NCBI GenBank assembly: GCA_024687205.1
Contig: JAILES010000058.1
Coordinates: forward strand, 1 to 39,806
Length of the DNA stretch: 39,806 nucleotides
Reading direction: 5' to 3'
Source: Lachnospiraceae bacterium
Lineage (GTDB): Bacteria; Bacillota; Clostridia; Lachnospirales; Lachnospiraceae
The notes beneath the pieces are model-generated. The model worked only from the letters and a program-made list of their open reading frames with translations, was not told where the DNA came from and searched no databases. A program made the position numbers and the translations under genes. This document shows, one piece after another, positions 31,901 through 39,806 of the stretch; position 1 is the stretch's first letter; each line of letters begins with the position of its first letter.

Positions 31901-34900
31901 CACAACACACTCTTTAAAAACAGGAAGGTATTCTGGTAATTCTCGCGGCGCACGTTCTCCAGTATATGGATCACTTCTGTCTGGGCAGCAACATCTCTCA
32001 ACGTCTCGGCCACCACAGGCGAGTATCTGCTGCCTGCGCCCTCGATTATTTCCTTTATTATCTCTGCAGGGTGCTTGCCGCCGGTATAGCTGCGTCCCAC
32101 CCTGTCCGTAGCGGCATCCATGCAGTCAGCCACCGCCACTATATCGGTCAGTATCTTATCCTTAGGCTCGCTTGCATCATATTCTTCGGGATAACCTCTT
32201 GAGTTATCATACCACTTATGATGTCCGAGAGCCATCCTTGAGTAACGTGCCGTGGAAGGATATTTTTCCAGAATGATCTCTCCCACCCTCGGATGATGTT
32301 TCAGCAGTGCAAATTCGCTGTCCAGCAGCTTCCTGCCGTATACAAATATGGTATCTATCATCGGTATCTTGCCGAAGTCATGGCACAGCGCCGCGCCGTA
32401 GCAGAGTTCCGTCAGCGCGTCCGTGTTTTCGATCACTTCATCTTTGTCCTTATATCCGTCGATGCCGATGAATGCCTCAGGCTTCAGCCTCAGCATATGT
32501 CTGCATATACAGCGGGAAAGCTCTGCCACCAGCATTGAATGTATATAGGTGGGGGGATGCAGTGCAGCCATTGTGTACAGCCCCATCTGCTTAAAACTCA
32601 TACCGTCTTCTATCTCTATGAAGTGATAGATGAACTCACTGAAGTATTCCAGCAGCAGTGAGAAGGAATCGGTCTTGGTAGCATGGAAGATGTAACCTAT
32701 CACCCACTGGTACATTTCTTCCAGATTTCTCTTATCCTCATCGCTGTAGGTTTCCTGTTCTTCATAGCTGATCAGCAGCTCAAGGGGCACTTCGAGGCTC
32801 GGGAACACCGAATAAAAATCGTATTCATATCTTCTGTTCTCAAGATATATCTTACGAAGCTCCCTGCGGTACTCTTCCTTTTCCGTATGCCCCGCATAAT
32901 AAGATGCCCTGAGACGCATCAGTTTCACATTGGTAAAGGGCAACACTTCCGCACTGCTCTCGGGATCTTCATTCCAGAGTTTTTCCAGCTTCTCCATACG
33001 GCTTTCTATCCCGGCACACTGCTCCTTTGTAAAGCCTCTTAAATTCCCGCATTCCGTGCACTGCCCCATATATTCGAGACAGCGGATCCTGTGATAGAGC
33101 CAGTTACAGCCCGGCGTATTCTCAACATAGAAGGGATCCTCCGCATAGGAATAAGACTTGAGCATCCGTTCAAGGAAAAGCTCATTTACTCCGGGTGTCA
33201 TATAATCCGTTTCATAAAGGAAGAGCGCATAGCGGGAGTTCATGATAACATCCCGTCTGCTCTTTTCATCAAGCTTCAGATATCTTTCCTTATCAAGGTA
33301 GCTCCATATCTCTTCCGCCGCTCCGAGGCCCTCTTCGCGGTAGATCCACACCAGTTCCTCAGCGGTCTTCATACGCTTGGCCTGATGCATCATCTCGTAG
33401 CAGGAAACTATATGGTTGTACAGTCTTGATACCCTGTCGCTGAGACTGCCCCGCTCCCTTGCATCCTGCAGCAGCCGCCTCGAGATCCTGTATACGAGAC
33501 TCTGGTCGATATCAGCCAGATCCTCTCCCTTAGCCAGTTCATCCCGGAAACGCTGCAGGCTTGCCGCCTCTTCAGGCGTAAGCTTCCTTCCCGCTTCAAT
33601 GAGCGGGTATATGTTCCGCTCCAATATCCTCTTATTCTCCGTGGCAAGCATTCCTATTTCCTGGAAATGCTGCTTTAAGAGCATACCGTATTCGGCGGGA
33701 TCTCCTATATCTTCCAGCTGCGGCGCAGACAGTTCACGTATGCGGGCCGTCCGCAGAATGAAACCTTCAAGCCTTGCATCAAAATCCTGCTTCTGGGTGC
33801 TGCGCACATCACTGAGCAGCAGATAGGTGTTGCGGTAACTGTCCTCGGTACCGTTCTTAAGAAGAAATTCCAGATCTTTTAAAAATTCCGGTATGTCAAA
33901 CAGTTCCGCAAGACAGGGTGAATATATATCCCCGCTTCCTTCCTTGATCACCTTCTTCAGATACTCCACTGTTGCGCTGCTGTCTTCTTCTCCGCTCCTT
34001 ATGGTATTGATATCATCTATGGCAGAAGCCATGCTGCAGATCAGAGCATACATACGTGTCGTATCGTCATTCGTAGTATTTCCGAGTATCTGTTTGCGTC
34101 CCATGTCATGCACCGCGGTGATCTCCGAATACTCCCGCGTCGAGGCATGTCTTCCGAGAAGATACGCTCCCATGGCGGGATGCGTTGCCTGGGCTTCCTC
34201 TTCGGGCCACATCAGATCCCTGCCGTAAATGATCACCGTATCCATAACGGATATCTTTCCCACATCGAGATAAAGTGAAGCATTATATACCTTGGACTGC
34301 AGGAAGGTCTTTTTCTCTCTTATCTCTTCAACCGTCTTAAGACCCTCTATGCCTATCAGCTCTTCGGGTGTTGAGCGGAGCAGATGTGTCATCAGACATT
34401 TTGATATGGCCGCCATCTGGATCGAGTGGAAATAAGCGGGCGGGTTGAGAGCCGCAAGACACTGGAGCACCATATCCGCAAAATCACATTCTCCCGGCAG
34501 ATCCAGAAATCTCTCCAGAAAGATGTTTATATATTCAAGCATAAAAGAATATGCTTCTCTCTCTTTTGAATCAAGTATGTAATTGGCTATCCAGCGGTAT
34601 ACTCCGTGAAGCATATCCCTTACCGGTTCGTTCGGAATATTGACTCCGATGGTAGCCAGATATTCCGAAGGCATGAACAGGTTGGCCAGTGCCGAATACA
34701 TATCGTATTCGTTATTTGCATAACGCGTATACAGCGCGATCAGATCCCTGCGGTATTCCCTGATATCTTTCCTTCCGGAATAGTAAGCGTTACGGCTGTA
34801 GAGAAGTTCTATATGCACACGAGGAAGACACTCCTCGCCTTTCACCTCATCTTCTTCCCAGAGGCTCTTCATCTCATCCATATATTCCATGATGATACGG

Positions 34901-35676
34901 CACTGTCCCGGAGTCATATACCACTGGTTTCCGTTCTCGGTCAGCTGCCCCATATGCTCATAAGTCCTGAGCCGGTGCTTCGTCCAGTCCATTCCCTGAG
35001 AATGTTCGATAAACCAGGGATCATCCGCCAGACGCAGGCTGTCTATCAGTCCCTGCAGCCTTCTTTCATTGGTCGTTTCATCGGTTGTGTACCAGGTATC
35101 ATAAAGAGCAAGATAAAAACGCGAGCCGCTGAGAACCGCTCCGCGGGCTTCTTCCGTGACAAGCTTCAGATACTTGTCATGATCCAGGTATTCTTTCAGC
35201 ATTTCCGCAGTCTTCAGTCCTTCGTTTCTGAAGAACTCGGTTATCTCCCTGGAAGTACGTATCCTGTTGAAGCGGTTGATATTACTGTAACAGGCGCCTA
35301 TATGCCTGTTAAGGCTTACCACCCTTCTGTCATCATCACTTGCTGCCAGTGCATCCTCCAGCAGCCTTTTACTCACACGATAGAGGATCGTCAGATCAAG
35401 ATCCTCTTCGGGCCACTGTTTTAAAAGCTGTCTGCACAGCCATTCAAGTGCTTCCACTTCATCTTTGGAAAGCCTCTCTTTACTTTCAAGTATCGGCAGG
35501 AGGACTTCGTCGATCACGCGCTGGTTTTTCTCATGAACCTTCATAAGACCCCGCAGGTTCTTTTTGAGCATACGGCTGTATCCTTCGCTGTTGCCGATCT
35601 CCTCAACCCTTGGCTGCGAAAGCCGTCTTGCTTCGATCAGTCCCTCTACCAGACTTTTAAGTTCGGTCTTAAGCAT
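31900..35676 (-). CDS. Tandem double HD-GYP module protein, first HD degenerate
   Basis: A 1258-residue protein made of two copies (about 1-624 and 633-1258) of the same helical-plus-HD-GYP module found in the next gene. The second copy keeps HD (1099-1100 in CHDFGK), the KHHP His, HH (1152-1153) and GYP (1161-1163, in SRGYP). The first copy has lost the HD His (LD at 470-471), HH (reads HD at 523-524) and GYP, so it should be inactive. The start at 35676 is preferred over 35700: MLKTELKSL aligns with the start of the next protein (MLREELEQY), and GAGG lies in front. This puts the start 8 bases after the upstream stop. No signal peptide or transmembrane helix is present. Confidence 0.85.
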   Translation of the reverse strand: MLKTELKSLVEGLIEARRLSQPRVEEIGNSEGYSRMLKKNLRGLMKVHEKNQRVIDEVLLPILESKERLSKDEVEALEWLCRQLLKQWPEEDLDLTILYRVSKRLLEDALAASDDDRRVVSLNRHIGACYSNINRFNRIRTSREITEFFRNEGLKTAEMLKEYLDHDKYLKLVTEEARGAVLSGSRFYLALYDTWYTTDETTNERRLQGLIDSLRLADDPWFIEHSQGMDWTKHRLRTYEHMGQLTENGNQWYMTPGQCRIIMEYMDEMKSLWEEDEVKGEECLPRVHIELLYSRNAYYSGRKDIREYRRDLIALYTRYANNEYDMYSALANLFMPSEYLATIGVNIPNEPVRDMLHGVYRWIANYILDSKEREAYSFMLEYINIFLERFLDLPGECDFADMVLQCLAALNPPAYFHSIQMAAISKCLMTHLLRSTPEELIGIEGLKTVEEIREKKTFLQSKVYNASLYLDVGKISVMDTVIIYGRDLMWPEEEAQATHPAMGAYLLGRHASTREYSEITAVHDMGRKQILGNTTNDDTTRMYALICSMASAIDDINTIRSGEEDSSATVEYLKKVIKEGSGDIYSPCLAELFDIPEFLKDLEFLLKNGTEDSYRNTYLLLSDVRSTQKQDFDARLEGFILRTARIRELSAPQLEDIGDPAEYGMLLKQHFQEIGMLATENKRILERNIYPLIEAGRKLTPEEAASLQRFRDELAKGEDLADIDQSLVYRISRRLLQDARERGSLSDRVSRLYNHIVSCYEMMHQAKRMKTAEELVWIYREEGLGAAEEIWSYLDKERYLKLDEKSRRDVIMNSRYALFLYETDYMTPGVNELFLERMLKSYSYAEDPFYVENTPGCNWLYHRIRCLEYMGQCTECGNLRGFTKEQCAGIESRMEKLEKLWNEDPESSAEVLPFTNVKLMRLRASYYAGHTEKEEYRRELRKIYLENRRYEYDFYSVFPSLEVPLELLISYEEQETYSDEDKRNLEEMYQWVIGYIFHATKTDSFSLLLEYFSEFIYHFIEIEDGMSFKQMGLYTMAALHPPTYIHSMLVAELSRCICRHMLRLKPEAFIGIDGYKDKDEVIENTDALTELCYGAALCHDFGKIPMIDTIFVYGRKLLDSEFALLKHHPRVGEIILEKYPSTARYSRMALGHHKWYDNSRGYPEEYDASEPKDKILTDIVAVADCMDAATDRVGRSYTGGKHPAEIIKEIIEGAGSRYSPVVAETLRDVAAQTEVIHILENVRRENYQNTFLFLKSVL

Positions 35677-35683
35677 ATCTTCC

Positions 35684-38329
35684 TCAACCTTTATATCCAT
35701 ACTTTTCCATCAGTTCCGCTACTTCCTGCTTTACCGCCAGTTCCAGTTCCTTTGCACTCATCCTCCTGCAGTTACTGCCCCAGGCCACCGTCTGTTCCAG
35801 CAGATCCGAAGTAGCTACGGTCATATCTTTCTTTCTCCCGTACTTTGCCGCAAGGCCTTCTATATATGCGTCCGCCGTCTCTCCTTCCGCGGTATAGACC
35901 ACTTTCAGATTCGGCAGGTCCAGCGTGCTGCGTCCTCTTCCCTTTACACGGTAGGCATCAAAGACCAGTATTACCTCGCTCCCGATGGCTCCCTGATAGT
36001 TGGACATTATATCTATGAGCTTATCCCTTGCACTGTCCAGATTCTTCGGCGCCAGCGTCTTTAATTCCTCCCAGGCAAAGATCATATTGTAGCCGTCCAC
36101 CACCAGCAGCTTTTCCTTCTTTTCCGAAGGCTTGTATTCATAGTCTGCATAGGCTTCATCAAAGTCCATACTCTTAGGTCTCTTCTTATCTTCCCTGCCT
36201 ATGCCTTTCCTTTTCTCCAGTTCCGCATTCACGTCACTTCCGCTGTTGGAATAAAAAGTGCGGTTCAATATCTTATCAACTTCATCATTGCCGATACTGC
36301 CGGCTTCGCTGTTCTCATGTTCGCGCCGCCTCACATTGAATGCCACCGCTTCATCATCATGGAAAACATTGTTTTCGGTGAATGGATTATATTCGCTTTC
36401 CACATGCATATAGTCGCGCACCTGATCCCATGGTACCACAAAACCTGCGCCATGTGCACAGAATACTGAATCCGGCGTGTTGCGAAGATCCGCTTCAGGC
36501 ATATAGCCTGTCTTTTCTATGACTTCCTCTGCATTATGACAGAGGCCGTAACCTGCGGGGCTTAATGCAATACGTCCCATGCCGCCGCTGTAAGCCGCCA
36601 GTTCCTTTGCATAATTACGTATCGAACTGACCGGTGCCGTTCCCGTCAGCACAGCTTCTTCGGCAATTATCTCCGGCGGATCCGCCTTCCCCTGCATATT
36701 CTCCACATCGGTCATGGCCCGCCCGAGATTTTCAACCGGCAGTTCCATGCGGAAAGAATAATAAGGTTCCAGCAGTATGCTCTGTGCCTGCATCAGTCCC
36801 TGACGCAGAGCCCGGTAGGTCGCCTGTCTGAAATCTCCGCCCTCGGTATGCTTGGGATGTGCCCTGCCTGTAAGGATGCTGATGTGCATATCGGTGATTG
36901 GACTGCCTGTCAGCACGCCCCTGTGTATCTTTTCCTTAAGATGTGTCTGTATCAGTCTCTGCCAGTTTTTATCAAGTATATCCTCACTGCAGAGGGAACC
37001 GAAGGACAGACCGCTGCCCCTCTCTGCGGGTTCAAGCAGGAGATGTACTTCAGCATAATGCCGTAAGGGTTCGAAATGTCCTATGCCCTCTACGGGTGCG
37101 GCAATGGTCTCCTTATATACCACCGAACCTTCACCGAAATTAACGGCTATGCCAAAACGGTCCTGCATCGTGCGCTTCAATACTTCAAGCTGCACTTCCC
37201 CCATGACTCTTAAGAGTATCTCTTTTTTATTACTCTCCTCATCATGATATATCTTAAGCTGCGGTTCCTCTTCCTCAAGTATCCTGAGTTTGGAAAGCAG
37301 CACCGAACTGTCCGTTCCGTCCTCTGCCGAGACCGCGTAACTGAGAACCGGTTCAAGCAGTATGGGATTGCTCCCGCTTAAAGCGCCCAGCCCCATTCCC
37401 GTCTTTGTCGCATTAAGTCCCGTGACCGCACAGATCCTGCCGGCGCTTATCTCCGGGACCGTCTCGTATTTTTCTCCGGAATATATCCTTATCTGATTTA
37501 CCTTTTCTTCACCTATGACTTCCCGGCTCTTTAGGCTTCCGCCCGTTATCTTCATATGGGTGAGCCTGTCTCCCCGGCTGTCACGGCTTATCTTGAATAC
37601 CCTTGCCGCAAACTCATCCCCATAATCCTTTACCGGCGCGTAATTTTTCAGTGCATAAAGCAGTTCGTCTATACCTTCAAGCTTAAGCGCCGAGCCGAAT
37701 AAGACAGGTGTCAGTTTGCCTTCACCGAGAAGTCCGCTTATGCATTTGCTGTCGATCTCAGCCTTCCCGTCAAGATATGCTTCCATCAGCAGCGGATCAC
37801 ATACTGCCACCGCTTCCTCATCATCCGGGGTAAGCCCCGTTGTACAGCGGCTTAAGTCCACACAGTTCTCACTGAGTTTTTTCTTCAGTTCCTTAAGTAC
37901 AGTTTCAGCGTCCGCTCCCGGCTGATCCATCTTGTTCACGAAGATGATGGTCGGTATGCCGTAAGCTTTTAACAGCGACCAGAGCGTCAGCGTATGTCCT
38001 TTCACCCCGTCAGTAGCAGCAACCAGAAGCAGACACAGATCCAGCACCTGCAGCACGCTCTCCGCCTCTGCGGAAAAGTCCACATGTCCCGGAGTATCAA
38101 GCAGCGTGATGCCCATACCCTCATACGCCAGCTCCGCCTGCTTGGAATATATGGTGATCCCCCGCTCCCGCTCCTGCACATCGGTATCAAGGAAACTGTC
38201 CCGTGAGTCCACGCGGCCCAGTTTTCTCAGGGTTCCCGTTTTATATAACAGCGCTTCGGTAAGTGTGGTCTTGCCCGCATCCACGTGGGCAAGTATACCG
38301 ATATTGATATGTCTGTCCCCTTCGTTCAT
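35684..38329 (-). CDS. Tet(M)-like translational GTPase fused to a YacP/Rae1-type NYN domain
   Basis: An 881-residue protein. Residues 1-660 form an EF-G/Tet(M)-like GTPase: G1 AHVDAGKTT (14-22), RERGITI, DTPGH, NKMD, then domains II-V. The Tet(M) tip loop with YSPVSTPADF is replaced by HPKHTEGGDFR, so tetracycline protection cannot be claimed. A charged linker follows. Residues 741-870 match the NYN/YacP (Rae1) endoribonuclease fold: LLVVDGYNMI, ILVFDAY, ETADAYIE and ATSDLLEQ, with the acidic residues expected at the active site. Both parts of such proteins bind the ribosome A-site in other organisms, so the fusion likely acts on stalled ribosomes. AAGGAAGG precedes the ATG. It follows an Ig-like surface protein gene. 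Confidence 0.9.
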   Translation of the reverse strand: MNEGDRHINIGILAHVDAGKTTLTEALLYKTGTLRKLGRVDSRDSFLDTDVQERERGITIYSKQAELAYEGMGITLLDTPGHVDFSAEAESVLQVLDLCLLLVAATDGVKGHTLTLWSLLKAYGIPTIIFVNKMDQPGADAETVLKELKKKLSENCVDLSRCTTGLTPDDEEAVAVCDPLLMEAYLDGKAEIDSKCISGLLGEGKLTPVLFGSALKLEGIDELLYALKNYAPVKDYGDEFAARVFKISRDSRGDRLTHMKITGGSLKSREVIGEEKVNQIRIYSGEKYETVPEISAGRICAVTGLNATKTGMGLGALSGSNPILLEPVLSYAVSAEDGTDSSVLLSKLRILEEEEPQLKIYHDEESNKKEILLRVMGEVQLEVLKRTMQDRFGIAVNFGEGSVVYKETIAAPVEGIGHFEPLRHYAEVHLLLEPAERGSGLSFGSLCSEDILDKNWQRLIQTHLKEKIHRGVLTGSPITDMHISILTGRAHPKHTEGGDFRQATYRALRQGLMQAQSILLEPYYSFRMELPVENLGRAMTDVENMQGKADPPEIIAEEAVLTGTAPVSSIRNYAKELAAYSGGMGRIALSPAGYGLCHNAEEVIEKTGYMPEADLRNTPDSVFCAHGAGFVVPWDQVRDYMHVESEYNPFTENNVFHDDEAVAFNVRRREHENSEAGSIGNDEVDKILNRTFYSNSGSDVNAELEKRKGIGREDKKRPKSMDFDEAYADYEYKPSEKKEKLLVVDGYNMIFAWEELKTLAPKNLDSARDKLIDIMSNYQGAIGSEVILVFDAYRVKGRGRSTLDLPNLKVVYTAEGETADAYIEGLAAKYGRKKDMTVATSDLLEQTVAWGSNCRRMSAKELELAVKQEVAELMEKYGYKG

Positions 38330-38360
38330 CAGACCTTCCTTTGGTTACTGCCATCCCGTA

Positions 38361-39806
38361 TTATTTTACTTCAACATTTATCGTGACTGTCTTGCCGTTG
38401 ATCTTTGCACTGAGCTTTGCCTTGCCCGCCCTGTTGGCCACGATGGTGCCGCCTGCACTCGCAAATGCGACTTCGGGCCTGCTGCTCTTAAAGAAGGGCT
38501 GCCGCTCCATATACATATGTCTTATACTTACCGCTTCGCCCTCATTCAGCGTGAGTTCGAGTTTTTTCTTACTGTTCAGAGTGACCTCCCTGCTCCTGAT
38601 CGCCGGGTCTTCTACCACTACAGTCAGCCGGTATTTCTTTCCGTCTTTGCCCTCTCCTTCAAAAACGGAGGGGCCGCAAACTATCTTGCTCGCTGTTATC
38701 TTTGTTTTTTTAGCAGTCGCAGTGATACCTTCTGCGAGCTTCCACTCCTTTACACCTTTGACTCTTACTTTCTTACCTGTACCGATCGTCATGTGGATGG
38801 TCCTCTCAGCCAGGGGTACCGATTCCGTGACAGTCAGGCTGTATGTATAGGCCTTTCCTCTTACATAGGCAGTGATCACTGCCTTGCCTTTAGTCTTGGC
38901 ACTTACCAGTCCGTTAGCTGATACAGTGGCAACATCGGGATCTGAAGATGTCCAGAATACTGTAAAGCCCTCATAGCCCTTATCGAAGGCCAGCTGTTTG
39001 TTCTCGCCCTTGCCTGCATCCAGCTTTCCTTTGTTCTCGGCAAGCTTCGGCTGATGGATGTATACCTTGATGATCCTGCTGTCTTTCTTTATCTCTATCG
39101 CTTCGCCCGCTTTTGTTTCCTTCTTCGCGCTGAGCACATCCTTTTTACTGATGGAGAGATACTTGTTCTTATCAACTTTCCAGCCGGTCTCAGGCATGGT
39201 GAACTTCTCGCCTTTTACGAGATGAAGCTCCGTCGTCTTTTCGTCTATCACGGGTACGATATTTAAAGCAGACTCTTCGATTTTTACAACGAGACTCTTT
39301 TCTTCACTGTCATTATGTCTGTCATCACCTGACACTTTATAACGTATGGTGTATGCACCAACTTCTTTTGCTGAAGGAACAGTTGCAGCAAATTCACCGT
39401 CGCCGAGAGCATATACAAGAGTTCCCCCCTCTGCTTCGCCGACTGTTATAAGATCCTGAGCCACGCCGGTATATACCAGCCCTTCTATCGCTACGGGTTC
39501 GGTTTTTATCTCAGACTCATATTTATTTATAATGTACTTTCCGTTTACAAGCTTCACACTGCAGTTTTGGTTTTCATTCCAGCTAAGAGTTATAGGATAT
39601 GTTCCGGCTTCCGAATCTGCCTTTGCCGCAGTATTTATACTTATTCCAAGTATTTCTTCGGGTACCGGATCACCTTCAACTTTATAGGTGAGATCCTTGA
39701 TATCCTCTCCGATATTTCCGCTCTTATCATCAGCAGTTATTGTGATATCTGCCTTTGCTATTTCCACCGGGATGCTTTCTGCTTCCGAATCAAGGTATCC
39801 GTCTTC
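38361..39806 (-). CDS. Ig-like domain cell-surface protein, C-terminal part
   Basis: The frame is open through the right edge, so the N-terminus is missing; the visible GTG at 39767 is not a real start. At least 481 residues are visible. They include an MBG-like repeat (ITADDKSGNIGEDI through TYPITLSW), a second beta module (YTGVAQDLITVG) and a Big_2-type domain (WTSSDPDVATVSANGLVSAKTKGKAVITAYV). A last, similar beta module ends in VTINVEVK. There is no LPXTG motif, cell wall anchor or C-terminal helix. It is probably a secreted or surface repeat protein. It ends 31 bp before the GTPase-NYN gene; no terminator is seen between. Confidence 0.8.
   Translation of the reverse strand, partial: EDGYLDSEAESIPVEIAKADITITADDKSGNIGEDIKDLTYKVEGDPVPEEILGISINTAAKADSEAGTYPITLSWNENQNCSVKLVNGKYIINKYESEIKTEPVAIEGLVYTGVAQDLITVGEAEGGTLVYALGDGEFAATVPSAKEVGAYTIRYKVSGDDRHNDSEEKSLVVKIEESALNIVPVIDEKTTELHLVKGEKFTMPETGWKVDKNKYLSISKKDVLSAKKETKAGEAIEIKKDSRIIKVYIHQPKLAENKGKLDAGKGENKQLAFDKGYEGFTVFWTSSDPDVATVSANGLVSAKTKGKAVITAYVRGKAYTYSLTVTESVPLAERTIHMTIGTGKKVRVKGVKEWKLAEGITATAKKTKITASKIVCGPSVFEGEGKDGKKYRLTVVVEDPAIRSREVTLNSKKKLELTLNEGEAVSIRHMYMERQPFFKSSRPEVAFASAGGTIVANRAGKAKLSAKINGKTVTINVEVK

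Noticed and set aside
35684..38329. Tetracycline resistance gene of the Tet(M)/Tet(W) group
   Set aside because: The GTPase core is similar, but the domain IV loop needed for tetracycline release (YSPVSTPADF) is replaced by HPKHTEGGDFR and the protein ends in a nuclease domain. Resistance cannot be claimed.
1..39806. tRNA or rRNA genes, prophage, insertion sequences
   Set aside because: No cloverleaf, rRNA, transposase or integrase sequence was recognised on either strand.

Overview
The window looks like a chromosomal piece of a Clostridia bacterium, most likely of the Lachnospiraceae. This is inferred from the tig-clpP-clpX-lon-engB order, GlnRS instead of only a GatCAB route, a bactofilin, DUF6273 and CARDB proteins, roughly 50% GC coding DNA with AT-rich intergenic DNA, and intergenic repeats common in gut and rumen Firmicutes. 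All but one of the genes lie on the minus strand, so transcription runs right to left.

Right to left. (1) 39806-30011: the C-terminal part of a surface protein with Ig-like domains, then a Tet(M)-type translational GTPase fused to a YacP/Rae1-type NYN nuclease domain, then a 1258-residue protein made of two HD-GYP modules (the first degenerate), then a single-module paralogue. Junctions are tight or overlapping. (2) 29921-25826: a MacB-type ABC cassette in which a CARDB-repeat membrane protein sits between ATPase and permease. (3) 25694-21989: a zinc-ribbon/Ser-Thr kinase/DUF6273 fusion, a PPP-like phosphoesterase, a Crp/Fnr regulator and a small glycyl radical protein. (4) 21822-21361: a bactofilin with its own promoter. 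(5) 21227-15055: tig-clpP-clpX-lon-engB, the protein folding and turnover operon, with a strong promoter. (6) 14978-13983: a DHH phosphoesterase. (7) 13892-5320: a polar amino acid ABC transporter, an EamA transporter, a SNF2 helicase, glnS and a DUF2225 protein. (8) 4795-5277, plus strand: a small YtxH/LEA-like membrane protein, divergent from a TetR regulator. (9) 3920-1513: hom-lysC for aspartate-family amino acids, with promoter and terminator.

The left 1.46 kb has no convincing gene. It holds a strong leftward promoter near the edge, a 73-bp tandem repeat with a hairpin in each unit, and two copies of a roughly 220-bp imperfect palindrome. Other repeats are a REP-like element, a [13 protein letters not shown] repeat and a near-perfect 28-bp-arm hairpin.

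The most unusual content is the GTPase-NYN fusion joined to three HD-GYP modules, and the kinase/phosphatase/Crp/glycyl radical cluster. All functions are read from sequence motifs; no database search was possible.
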